Assembly (NCBI GenBank): GCA_030672485.1
Contig: DAOVGH010000083.1
Span: 1-7,860, forward strand
From: Desulfobacterales bacterium
GTDB taxonomy: Bacteria > Desulfobacterota > DSM-4660 > Desulfatiglandales > B25-G16
DNA: 7,860 bases
Direction: 5' to 3'
The stretch's first letter is position 1. Every line of letters begins with the position of its first letter. This document shows, piece after piece, positions 1-5,971 of the stretch. The notes under the pieces are model-generated. The model worked only from the letters and a program-made list of their open reading frames with translations, was not told where the DNA came from and made no database searches. Made by a program: the position numbers and the translations under genes.

Positions 1-473
1 TCAAACTCTACGACCCCGTATCTTTCCGGGTCGCGTACCCAGTAACCAAATATGGTGGCACCCCCTTCGTTGTTTGCAGCTCTCTCGAGGGAATCCAAAA
101 AGCCGTGTCCATAGAAGATGTTGTCTCCCAAGATGAGACAGGAGGGATGATCGCTGATAAATTCCTTTCCTATAATAAAGGCCTGAGCCAGCCCCTCTGG
201 CTTTGGCTGTATTGCGTAGGTGAAAGAAAGACCAATCTGCTGGCCATCACCCAACAACCTCCGGAAGTTAGGGAGATCCTTTGGAGTAGAGATAATGAGA
301 ATTTCCCTAATGCCTGCGAGCATAAGAACGGACAGGGGGTAGTAGATCATCGGTTTGTCACAAATAGGAAGCAGTTGTTTGCTGACAGATATGGTGACAG
401 GGTAGAGACGAGAACCGGAGCCGCCTGCCAAAACAATCCCTTTATGACGCTTTTTATTAGGCTTCTTGCTCAT
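1..473 (-). CDS. rfbA: Glucose-1-phosphate thymidylyltransferase RmlA/RfbA, N-terminal part (runs off left edge)
   Basis: Joins glucose-1-phosphate and dTTP to make dTDP-glucose, the first step of dTDP-L-rhamnose and related deoxysugar synthesis in the cytoplasm. The 157 visible residues carry the nucleotidyltransferase signature GGSGSRLYPVT at residues 17-27 (the family usually has GGSGTRLYP, so one Thr is Ser here), then SKQLLPICDKPMIYYPLS, QPKPEGLAQAF at 89-99 and the metal-binding LGDNIF around 115-120. Full-length RmlA is about 290 residues, so slightly over half is present. The ATG at 471-473 is preceded by AAGG about 8 bases upstream. The gene follows rfbB on the same strand after a 54-base gap, so the two are almost certainly cotranscribed; rmlC and rmlD may lie beyond the edge. 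Identification rests on motif recognition and is secure. Confidence 0.96.
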   Translation of the reverse strand, partial: MSKKPNKKRHKGIVLAGGSGSRLYPVTISVSKQLLPICDKPMIYYPLSVLMLAGIREILIISTPKDLPNFRRLLGDGQQIGLSFTYAIQPKPEGLAQAFIIGKEFISDHPSCLILGDNIFYGHGFLDSLERAANNEGGATIFGYWVRDPERYGVVEF

Positions 474-490
474 CTATTACGCCTTGAAAG

Positions 491-509
491 CCACGTCCTC
501 TGGGCGTGG
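491..509. repeat. Short stem-loop between rfbB and rfbA
   Basis: CCACGTCC, loop TCT, GGGCGTGG forms an 8-bp stem with one G-T wobble. On the minus (coding) strand it reads CCACGCCC-AGA-GGACGTGG and lies about 10 bases upstream of the rfbA ribosome-binding site. No U-tract follows, so it is not an obvious intrinsic terminator. The flanks (GAAT before, CTTTCAAGG after on the minus strand) resemble the right-end hairpins of IS200/IS605-type elements and REP-like units. No transposase or TnpB is nearby, so that origin is only a suggestion. Confidence 0.5.
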
Positions 510-527
510 ATTCTTTACTTGTTTCCT

Positions 528-1574
528 CTAATGTTCCCGGTATCTGCCTGTTTCTATATCCTCTACCCAATCCATATTTTCAAGATACCACTCCATAGTC
601 TCTACGATTCCCTTCTCAAAGGTAACCGAAGGTTGCCAGTGAAGTTCGTTTTTTACTTTTGAGGCATCAATTGCATATCTTCGGTCATGCCCCAGTCTAT
701 CGGGGACGTATTCTATCAGCTCTCTCCTTGGTTTTCCTTCTATTAGGCCAAGTCTCTTATCGAGATGGTCGCATATCATGGTAACAATATCTATATTCTG
801 TTTTTCATAGTTTGCCCCGATGTTATATTTCTGACCGGGCAACCCTCTTTCAAGTACGACCAAGATGGCCGAACAGTTGTCTACCACGTACAGCCAGTCC
901 CTCACATTTTTGCCGTCTCCGTATACGGGCAGCCTTTTTCCTTTTATGGCGTTATTGATCATCAGGGGGATGAGCTTTTCGGGAAACTGGTACGGGCCAT
1001 AGTTATTGGATGAATTGGTGATAATGGTTGGCATAGAATATGTCCTGTAATAGGCATATACGAGATGATCTGAGGCGGCTTTGCTGGCTGAATAAGGGCT
1101 GGATGGATTGTAAGGGGTTGTCTCGGTGAAGTAACCTGTATCATTGAGAGAGCCATATACCTCATCAGAGGAGATATGGAGAAAGCGTTTTTTGGTTAGA
1201 TCTGAGGAAGGATCAAGCCAGAACTCTCTTGCAGCCTCGAGAAGACAAAAGGTTCCAAAGACGTTTGTCTGTAAGAACTCCGCTGGCTCGTCGATGCTTC
1301 TGTCCACATGTGATTCGGCGGCGAAATTAACAACCCAGTCAATATCGAATTCTCTGAAGATATTCTGAACAGTCCCCTTATCACATATATCACCTCTGAT
1401 AAATCGGTACCGAGAGGGTGCGTATTCCCGAACCACATCAAAAAGGTTGGCAAGGTTTCCGGCATAGGTGAGCTTATCTATATTGATAACCCTTGCGTCC
1501 TCGCGGTTTTTTAGAATAAACCCGATAAAATTGCTACCGATAAAACCACAACCACCCGTTACAAGTATCTCCAT
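528..1574 (-). CDS. rfbB: dTDP-glucose 4,6-dehydratase RmlB/RfbB
   Basis: Converts dTDP-glucose to dTDP-4-keto-6-deoxyglucose using tightly bound NAD, the second step towards dTDP-rhamnose. The 348-residue protein is full length for the family. It is an extended short-chain dehydrogenase: GGCGFIG at residues 7-13 is the NAD-binding glycine motif, NFAAESHVDRS at 83-93 is the family signature, SSDEVYG at 135-141 holds the dehydratase acid/base pair Asp137-Glu138 (usually STDEVYG), and Tyr161 and Lys165 form the YxxxK catalytic pair. RDWLYVVD at 225-232 and PDRLGHDRRYAIDASK at 291-306 are also typical. I chose the ATG ending at 1574; a GTG one codon upstream (1577) is possible, and the purine run GGGA precedes both. 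It is the first gene of the rfbB-rfbA unit; upstream at 1630-1638 is an extended -10-like element. Confidence 0.97.
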   Translation of the reverse strand: MEILVTGGCGFIGSNFIGFILKNREDARVINIDKLTYAGNLANLFDVVREYAPSRYRFIRGDICDKGTVQNIFREFDIDWVVNFAAESHVDRSIDEPAEFLQTNVFGTFCLLEAAREFWLDPSSDLTKKRFLHISSDEVYGSLNDTGYFTETTPYNPSSPYSASKAASDHLVYAYYRTYSMPTIITNSSNNYGPYQFPEKLIPLMINNAIKGKRLPVYGDGKNVRDWLYVVDNCSAILVVLERGLPGQKYNIGANYEKQNIDIVTMICDHLDKRLGLIEGKPRRELIEYVPDRLGHDRRYAIDASKVKNELHWQPSVTFEKGIVETMEWYLENMDWVEDIETGRYREH

Positions 1575-1629
1575 CACAGATCCCGATTACCATCTAGCCC
1601 TAAAAGGCCATTTGTGCATTAGACATCTA

Positions 1630-1638
1630 AATATAGCA
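1630..1638 (-). promoter_or_regulatory. Possible extended -10 promoter for rfbB-rfbA
   Basis: On the minus strand the sequence TGCTATATT fits an extended -10 element (TGn followed by TATATT, five of six matches to TATAAT). It is preceded by an A/T-rich stretch. No good -35 hexamer stands at 16-18 bases; TTGTGG is present at a poor distance. A start near 1623 would give a leader of about 50 bases to the rfbB ATG. Inferred from sequence pattern only. Confidence 0.35.
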
Positions 1639-1684
1639 TATCTTTTTTAGAAAAACCACAACATATTGCATGAGTTTGAATAAA

Positions 1685-2449
1685 TTAGGTAGGAGTGTTG
1701 ACTCCTATTATTCTGTCGAAAATATCAAAGGCTGCGCACACGGCTGGATTATCATCCGGCAAATGAGCTGTTGGATCACCGTTCATGTCAAAATCGTAGA
1801 GGACATCATCTGTTGGAATGATGCCCGCCAGATTCAGTCCGTGTTTGACTATTGCCTCTTGCAAGGAATCAGGCAACCCATCCCGTACCTGATTTATTAT
1901 TAAAAACCTCCTTACGACGTTTACGTTCAACTCATCCACCAAATTAGTGATGCGGCCGGCTGCTTCAATTCCCCTGATAGAAGGATCGGAGACAACAAGA
2001 AGGACGTCAACATTGTTCGTTGTTAACCGGCTTATATGTTCCATGCCTGCCTCATTATCCATAACCATATAGGGATAATTGGCTATAAGCTTTTCCAAAT
2101 ACATGGATAAAAGGCTGTTAGCGGCGCAGTAACATCCAGGCCCTTCTGGCCTGCCCATGGCAATAAGGTCGAAACCTTGTCCCTCAACTATAGCCTCCGC
2201 CAACCTCATCTCCATAAATATCTGTTTGGTCATTCCCTTTTGAACCACGCCCTTTTTCATCTCCTCTCGAGCTGTGCCCAATGTTGCCTTTAGGGGTACA
2301 CCAAGAACCTCATTAAGGTTGGTGTTTGAATCAGCATCAACCGCCAGCACAGGGGCCTTACCGTTTTGAACCAGATACTTAATTAAGAAGCCCGCAACAG
2401 TGGTTTTACCTGTTCCCCCCTTACCAGCCATAGCCATTGCATAGGGCAT
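1685..2449 (-). CDS. cooC: CooC/AcsF-family nickel-insertion ATPase (CO dehydrogenase maturation)
   Basis: A cytoplasmic MinD/SIMIBI-type ATPase that, in characterised relatives, dimerises around a metal ion and delivers nickel to the C-cluster of anaerobic CO dehydrogenase (CooC) or to acetyl-CoA synthase (AcsF). The 254 residues begin with a deviant Walker A, GKGGTGKTT at 9-17, with the signature lysine Lys10. VDADSN at 37-42 and VMDNEAGMEHIS at 129-140 follow as switch and Walker B regions. The CooC hallmark Cys-x-Cys is Cys106-Tyr-Cys108 inside PEGPGCYCAANS, which distinguishes it from MinD and NifH. Length matches the family. The start has a strong AAGGAGAG ribosome-binding site (2453-2460) and a good promoter at 2502-2530. 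No CO dehydrogenase gene is in the window, so this copy acts in trans or belongs to a cluster elsewhere. It is divergent from the EF-G paralogue. Confidence 0.93.
   Translation of the reverse strand: MPYAMAMAGKGGTGKTTVAGFLIKYLVQNGKAPVLAVDADSNTNLNEVLGVPLKATLGTAREEMKKGVVQKGMTKQIFMEMRLAEAIVEGQGFDLIAMGRPEGPGCYCAANSLLSMYLEKLIANYPYMVMDNEAGMEHISRLTTNNVDVLLVVSDPSIRGIEAAGRITNLVDELNVNVVRRFLIINQVRDGLPDSLQEAIVKHGLNLAGIIPTDDVLYDFDMNGDPTAHLPDDNPAVCAAFDIFDRIIGVNTPT
1690..1707 (-). terminator. Weak candidate terminator hairpin at the 3' end of cooC
   Basis: TAGGAGT, loop GTTG/CAAC, ACTCCTA gives a perfect 7-bp stem that overlaps the last codons of cooC. On the minus strand it is followed by ACCTAATTTATTC, which is A/T-rich but not a clean U-tract. 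It could terminate or stabilise the cooC transcript before the rfbB promoter region; this is inference from structure only. Confidence 0.3.
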
Positions 2450-2501
2450 TTTCTCTCCTTTCCAGTGCCAAGAAAAGATAATCTTCTACGGCATTAGGGG
2501 C

Positions 2502-2530
2502 ATTTTAAACGATGAGCCTGTTGGTGTCAA
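2502..2530 (-). promoter_or_regulatory. Sigma70-type promoter for cooC
   Basis: On the minus strand TTGACA (2530-2525) is separated by exactly 17 bases from TAAAAT (2507-2502), a near-consensus housekeeping promoter. Transcription would start around 2495, giving a leader of about 45 bases that contains the AAGGAGAG ribosome-binding site. The position and orientation fit cooC, so confidence is fairly high for a sequence-only call. Confidence 0.7.
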
Positions 2531-2578
2531 TGACGGGGAGTGATAGGGCAGGGTTCATATTTTTCCATCATTCTTGTC

Positions 2579-2606
2579 TTGACATTTTTTCTTATTACGG
2601 TAAGTT
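2579..2606 (+). promoter_or_regulatory. Probable promoter for the EF-G paralogue and mogA
   Basis: A perfect TTGACA at 2579-2584 is followed after 16 bases by TAAGTT (2601-2606), a weak -10. Transcription would start around 2612, leaving a leader of about 87 bases before the ATG. The opposing cooC promoter has its -35 box about 50 bases away, so the two start sites share one control region. Confidence 0.5.
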
Positions 2607-2610
2607 AATT

Positions 2611-2669
2611 AGCACTCGGTTGAGGTCATCCGTACCATGGACTTGGCTCCTGGCCAAATTCCAAGTGCT
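2611..2669 (+). promoter_or_regulatory. Structured 5' leader of the EF-G gene with competing hairpins
   Basis: Three inverted repeats share bases. AGCACT (2611-2616) pairs with AGTGCT (2664-2669); ACTTGG (2641-2646) pairs with CCAAGT (2661-2666); TTGGC (2643-2647) pairs with GCCAA (2653-2657). The outer and inner pairs can coexist, but the middle pair excludes both. Such mutually exclusive folds can control translation or attenuation, but no U-tract follows and no known riboswitch class is recognised. The SD-like GGGGA at 2688-2692 lies outside the stems. Confidence 0.3.
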
Positions 2670-2698
2670 CACTATCTTTAAATAATTGGGGAAACTAC

Positions 2699-4780
2699 AT
2701 GACAAGGAGAGCTGATCAGATTAGAAACATAGGGTTGATAGGTCACAGTAGTTGCGGGAAAACATCACTGGCAGAGGCCATTCTTTACGATAGCAAGGCG
2801 ATAAAACGATTAGGAAGAGTAGATGATGGTTCCTCCAGCATGGATTTCGAACAGGAAGAAATTAAGAGAAAGGTAAGCCTCGGCACGGCCTTTCATCCCT
2901 ATAGCTGGAAAAACAGGAGGTTCAATCTTATAGATACACCGGGCGAAAATGATTTCCTTTCTGATACGAAGGTATGCCTTCAGGTAGCTGACGCCGCGGT
3001 TGTCGTTGTAGATGCCGTTGACAGTATCAAGGTAGGCACTGAAAAAGTCTGGGCCTTTTCCGAGGAATATAGTCTACGTCGGGTGATATTCGTTAACAAA
3101 CTGGACAGGGAACGGGCTGATTTTTATAAGGTCATAAAGGAAATCGAAAGGGCATTTTCTATAAAAACAACACCTATTTTTCTCCCAATTGGAACAGAAA
3201 GTGACTTTAGCGGAGTGGTAGACCTAATAAGGTTAAAGGCCCATGTGTATAAAGATGATGGTAGCGGCTCGTTTAAAGATGAGGATATCCCGGATTCAAT
3301 GGCCGAGGTAGTGGGTACATGGCGGGAAAAAATAATGGAAAATATCGTCGAGGCCAATGATGACATCATGGAAAAATATCTTGATGGACAGGAACTCAGT
3401 CCAAAAGAGATAGAAGAGACCTTTATGGAGGGTGTTAAGTCTGGCATGGTGGTGCCTGTTGTTCCCGGATCCGCAACTCTTAATATAGGTGTTGGGCACC
3501 TTTTGGACATTATTGATCAATCACTGCCTTTTCCAGGTGAAAGAGGAGCGGCTAAAGGGCATAGAGTGGACAGTGAAGAGGAGGTGGAATTTGATGCCGC
3601 GGAGGAGGCTCCATTTTCAGCTCTTATCTTCAAGACCTTAGCAGACCCATTCGCAGGGAGGCTCAATCTTTTAAAGGTTATGTCTGGAAAGATAGATTCA
3701 GAATCTACCGTGTTTAATTCAACAAAAAAGGTCAAGGAAAGATTGGGTCAGCTGCTATTAATCGAAGGCAAAAGACAGACGCCAATTGATACGGCTGGTG
3801 CCGGCGATATAGCAGCCGTAGCTAAGCTAAAAGAGACCACAACCGGCGATACCTTTTGTAGGGAGGACAATCCAATCGTGTTCACTCCAGCCGAGCCATT
3901 TCCGCCAACCATTTCCTTTGCTATTGAAGCCAGGGAAAAAGAGAATGAGGACAAAGTCTACTCTTCTCTGGCCAGATTGATGGAGGAAGACCCCACCCTT
4001 AAGGTAGATAGAGATCAGTCAACTTCGGAGATTATCCTATCTGGCACGGGCCAGATTCACCTGGAGAATACCAGGGAAAAATTAAAGAGAAAATTCGGGG
4101 TCGAAATCAACCTCAAAACCCCCAAGGTCCCCTATAGGGAGACGGTCAAAAATTCGAGAGAAAAGATAATCTACAGACATAAAAAACAGACTGGAGGACG
4201 AGGCCAGTTTGCCGAGGTACATTTCGACATCTTTCCCCTGAAGAGAGGGGAAGGGTTTGTCTTTGAAGAGGCATTAGCTGGGATGAATGTCCCTAGGAAT
4301 TTTGTCCCGGCTGTTGAAAAGGGGTTAGTAGAGGCCAGGAAGAGCGGAGTTTTGGCAGGATATCCGGTTGTGGATGTAAAGATCCGGTTTTTTGATGGAA
4401 AATCTCACGAGGTTGATTCTTCCGAAATGGCCTTTAAGATTGCAGCTTCCATGTGTTTCAAAAAGGCTGTCCAGGAGGCTAGACCTATTCTTTTAGAACC
4501 GATTATGAACATGGAAATAACCGTTCCGGAGGATGCTATGGGAGATGTAATAGGTGATCTGAACGGCAGGAGGGGAAGGGTCTTGGGTATGGATAGCAAA
4601 GGCAAATACCAGGCCATAAAGGCTAAGGTACCCATGGCCGAGGTTTTGAGATACTCCTTTGATCTGACATCCATGACAGGCGGGAGGGGTAGTTTCCAGA
4701 TGAAACAGTCCCATTATGAAGAGGTTCCAGCTCAACTGGCAGAGAAGGTAATGGCTGTCTCCAAGGAAGAGGGAAGATAG
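2699..4780 (+). CDS. fusA: Elongation factor G-like translational GTPase (EF-G paralogue)
   Basis: A 693-residue protein with all five EF-G domains. GTPase motifs: G1 GHSSCGKT (15-22), G3 DTPG (79-82), G4 NKLD (133-136) and G5 GSA (257-259). Domain II is about 303-395, III about 401-475 (LSGTGQIHLE at 447-456), IV about 476-600 (QTGGRGQF at 497-504 and AGYPVVD), and V from about 595 (LLEPIM, GDVIGDLNGRRGRV). Canonical EF-G drives translocation and, with RRF, ribosome recycling. Here the residue after DTPG is Glu83 instead of the catalytic His, and the switch I RGITI is RKVSL, with Ser60 where the Mg-binding Thr normally sits. This marks a divergent paralogue rather than the housekeeping fusA, which normally lies with rpsL/rpsG. 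Its role (alternative translocation or recycling) is inferred. It has a modest GGGGA ribosome-binding site and is cotranscribed with mogA. A Tet(M)-type ribosomal protection protein is less likely given the typical EF-G domain IV. Confidence 0.92.
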   Translation: MTRRADQIRNIGLIGHSSCGKTSLAEAILYDSKAIKRLGRVDDGSSSMDFEQEEIKRKVSLGTAFHPYSWKNRRFNLIDTPGENDFLSDTKVCLQVADAAVVVVDAVDSIKVGTEKVWAFSEEYSLRRVIFVNKLDRERADFYKVIKEIERAFSIKTTPIFLPIGTESDFSGVVDLIRLKAHVYKDDGSGSFKDEDIPDSMAEVVGTWREKIMENIVEANDDIMEKYLDGQELSPKEIEETFMEGVKSGMVVPVVPGSATLNIGVGHLLDIIDQSLPFPGERGAAKGHRVDSEEEVEFDAAEEAPFSALIFKTLADPFAGRLNLLKVMSGKIDSESTVFNSTKKVKERLGQLLLIEGKRQTPIDTAGAGDIAAVAKLKETTTGDTFCREDNPIVFTPAEPFPPTISFAIEAREKENEDKVYSSLARLMEEDPTLKVDRDQSTSEIILSGTGQIHLENTREKLKRKFGVEINLKTPKVPYRETVKNSREKIIYRHKKQTGGRGQFAEVHFDIFPLKRGEGFVFEEALAGMNVPRNFVPAVEKGLVEARKSGVLAGYPVVDVKIRFFDGKSHEVDSSEMAFKIAASMCFKKAVQEARPILLEPIMNMEITVPEDAMGDVIGDLNGRRGRVLGMDSKGKYQAIKAKVPMAEVLRYSFDLTSMTGGRGSFQMKQSHYEEVPAQLAEKVMAVSKEEGR

Positions 4781-4793
4781 ACATAGTGCATAG

Positions 4794-5279
4794 ATGATAA
4801 AGGCAGGCGTATTAACCATTAGTGATAGAGGATTCCGGGGACAGAGAAAGGACAAATCCGGCCCCTTGGTTGCCGAGATTTTGACCAAGGCTGGTTACAG
4901 AGTGGAGAAACAGGGTATTGTGCCTGATGACCATGAAAAGATTGCAGAGTGTCTGACGGAGTGGGTTGATAAAGATGGTCTCAGGTTGATTGCAACAACA
5001 GGAGGCACTGGGGTGAGCCCAACTGATATAACTCCTGAGGCTATGGGCAAGATAATCAAATATCAGATACCCGGTATGGCCGAGGCTATGAGGGCTGCAA
5101 GCCTGAAAAAGACTCCCCATGCCATGCTTTCCCGGGCAATGGTTGGGGTAAGGGGGTGCAGTCTGATCATAAATTTACCGGGAAGCCCTGAGGGTGCAAG
5201 GGAAAACTTGGACGTTGTTTTGCCAGCTCTCGATCATGCGCTGGCCAAAATCGCCGGTGATCAAAGCGATTGCCGCTAA
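4794..5279 (+). CDS. mogA: MogA/MoaB-family molybdopterin adenylyltransferase
   Basis: In characterised relatives this family adenylates molybdopterin to activate it for molybdate (or tungstate) insertion, a late step in cofactor synthesis. The 161 residues show the MPT-binding fold signatures: LTISDRG at 7-13, TTGGTG at 68-73, SPTDITPEA at 75-83 with the conserved Asp78, IPGMAEAMR at 92-100, LSRA at 112-115 and NLPGSP at 127-132. The SDR and NLPG motifs are closer to MogA than to E. coli MoaB, but the short length fits the merged MogA/MoaB group. An in-frame TAG (4791-4793) abuts the ATG, so no earlier start exists. No ribosome-binding site stands at the usual distance; AGGGAAG at the end of the EF-G gene is nearly 20 bases upstream, so translation probably depends on coupling to that gene, which ends 13 bases before. 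Confidence 0.93.
   Translation: MIKAGVLTISDRGFRGQRKDKSGPLVAEILTKAGYRVEKQGIVPDDHEKIAECLTEWVDKDGLRLIATTGGTGVSPTDITPEAMGKIIKYQIPGMAEAMRAASLKKTPHAMLSRAMVGVRGCSLIINLPGSPEGARENLDVVLPALDHALAKIAGDQSDCR
5255..5275. terminator. Possible bidirectional hairpin at the mogA/lipoprotein convergence
   Basis: CGGTGATC (5255-5262), loop AAAGC, GATTGCCG (5268-5275) pairs along 8 positions, two of them G-T. It sits in the last codons of mogA, 33 bases from the stop of the convergent lipoprotein gene. On the minus strand GATTTTGG follows a few bases later, a poor U-tract; on the plus strand there is none. A weak terminator at best. Confidence 0.22.
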
Positions 5280-5307
5280 AGAGAGGGTATAGCCCGGTTA
5301 AGGTTGG

Positions 5308-5784
5308 TTACGAGCCACTTTCAAAGCTGGGTGTAACGAGGATTTCTACATTTGCAGTAAAGGTCTTGCCGGTTATGGTTATGATACAAAATCGGTTTTC
5401 CTTCAAAAAGAACATGATACTCTTTGGCGATTTGAAGGAGCTCAGAAAACGCCAGCCATCCTCAGGCATCTTGTCGGTAAAATAGTCCATGATGGAATCT
5501 ACTCCCATCTTTCCAGAGAACGTAAGAAATCCAATTGAATATTCGGTTGTTTCAAAGACAAAGGATTTCTCCCTTTTGATCTCCAGTTGCCTTGGCACAG
5601 GCACATCCTTAAAATCATAGTAAAGAGATATTTCCGTTTCCCCAGCTTCTTCTATTAGTTGGGGTTCTTCTGTGGGGATTGCTCTCTTGGACAGGGTTTC
5701 CATGGCACATCCGGTCATGGATAGGGAAAAAAACATAGCGAAAAAGACCCGCATCAAGATTCTGTTCAATTCTCCTTTACGCAT
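5308..5784 (-). CDS. Small lipoprotein of unknown function
   Basis: The 158-residue product starts with a signal peptide: basic MRKGELNRILMR, hydrophobic VFFAMFFSLSM and a lipobox ending TGC with Cys26 as the lipidation site. This predicts a membrane-anchored protein, outer membrane if the Lol rules apply, since the residue after Cys is Ala. An acidic linker with many Glu and Pro follows. The folded part contains YYDFKDVPVPRQLEI, SFVFETTEYSIGFLTFSG, MDYFTDKMPEDGWRF and SIMFFLKENRFCIITI, a pattern I associate with small lipoproteins of anaerobic Proteobacteria that have no assigned role. I chose the ATG at 5784 because GAGGAG stands 8 bases upstream; ATG codons at 5790 and 5823 are in frame, but the first is only 2 bases from that SD and the second would place 24 residues before the hydrophobic stretch. 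Function cannot be assigned. Confidence 0.85.
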   Translation of the reverse strand: MRKGELNRILMRVFFAMFFSLSMTGCAMETLSKRAIPTEEPQLIEEAGETEISLYYDFKDVPVPRQLEIKREKSFVFETTEYSIGFLTFSGKMGVDSIMDYFTDKMPEDGWRFLSSFKSPKSIMFFLKENRFCIITITGKTFTANVEILVTPSFESGS

Positions 5785-5842
5785 GCCCATAGCTCCTCTT
5801 TGTCTTTGTTCTCTATATACCACAATAGTTAAAGAGAAATCT

Positions 5843-5848
5843 ATTATA
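5843..5848 (-). promoter_or_regulatory. -10 element for the lipoprotein gene
   Basis: The minus strand reads a perfect TATAAT here, giving a start near 5836 and a leader of about 50 bases to the chosen ATG. No recognisable -35 hexamer lies at 16-18 bases, so either an activator is needed or the site is weaker than it looks. Confidence 0.4.
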
Positions 5849-5944
5849 TTTTCTACCTTCCGGGTTTTCTTCTGTGAATGAAGACCTGAGGGTAAGACCC
5901 CACTTTGGCAATTAGGGGGAACATGTATCTGGCTTTCTATTCTT

Positions 5945-5971
5945 GCTGAAAGCTGAGTGCTGAATGCTTAC
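5945..5971. repeat. Heptanucleotide tandem repeat (GCTGAnn)
   Basis: GCTGAAA, GCTGAGT and GCTGAAT follow one another without gaps (5945-5965) and a degenerate fourth unit beginning GCTTA runs on into the stop codon of moaC. The fixed 7-base period with GCTGA conserved and two variable bases is not explained by coding, as it lies in the gap after moaC. It resembles short tandem repeats common in intergenic regions of some bacteria. Confidence 0.55.

Noticed and set aside
105..662. 185-codon open frame on the plus strand
   Set aside because: It lies antisense to rfbA and the end of rfbB, whose minus-strand products have clear family motifs; the plus-strand product has no recognisable domain.
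1685..2449. MinD or NifH-type ATPase
   Set aside because: The Cys-x-Cys at residues 106-108 and the length fit CooC; there is no MinD membrane-targeting helix at the C-terminus and no NifH cluster-ligand pattern.
2699..4780. Tet(M)-type tetracycline resistance protein
   Set aside because: Size and GTPase fold fit, but domain IV and V segments (QTGGRGQF, LAGYPVVD, LLEPIM, GDVIGDLNGRRG) are those of EF-G.
4493..4888. 131-codon open frame on the minus strand across the EF-G/mogA junction
   Set aside because: Antisense to two well-supported genes, with no motif and an unlikely composition.
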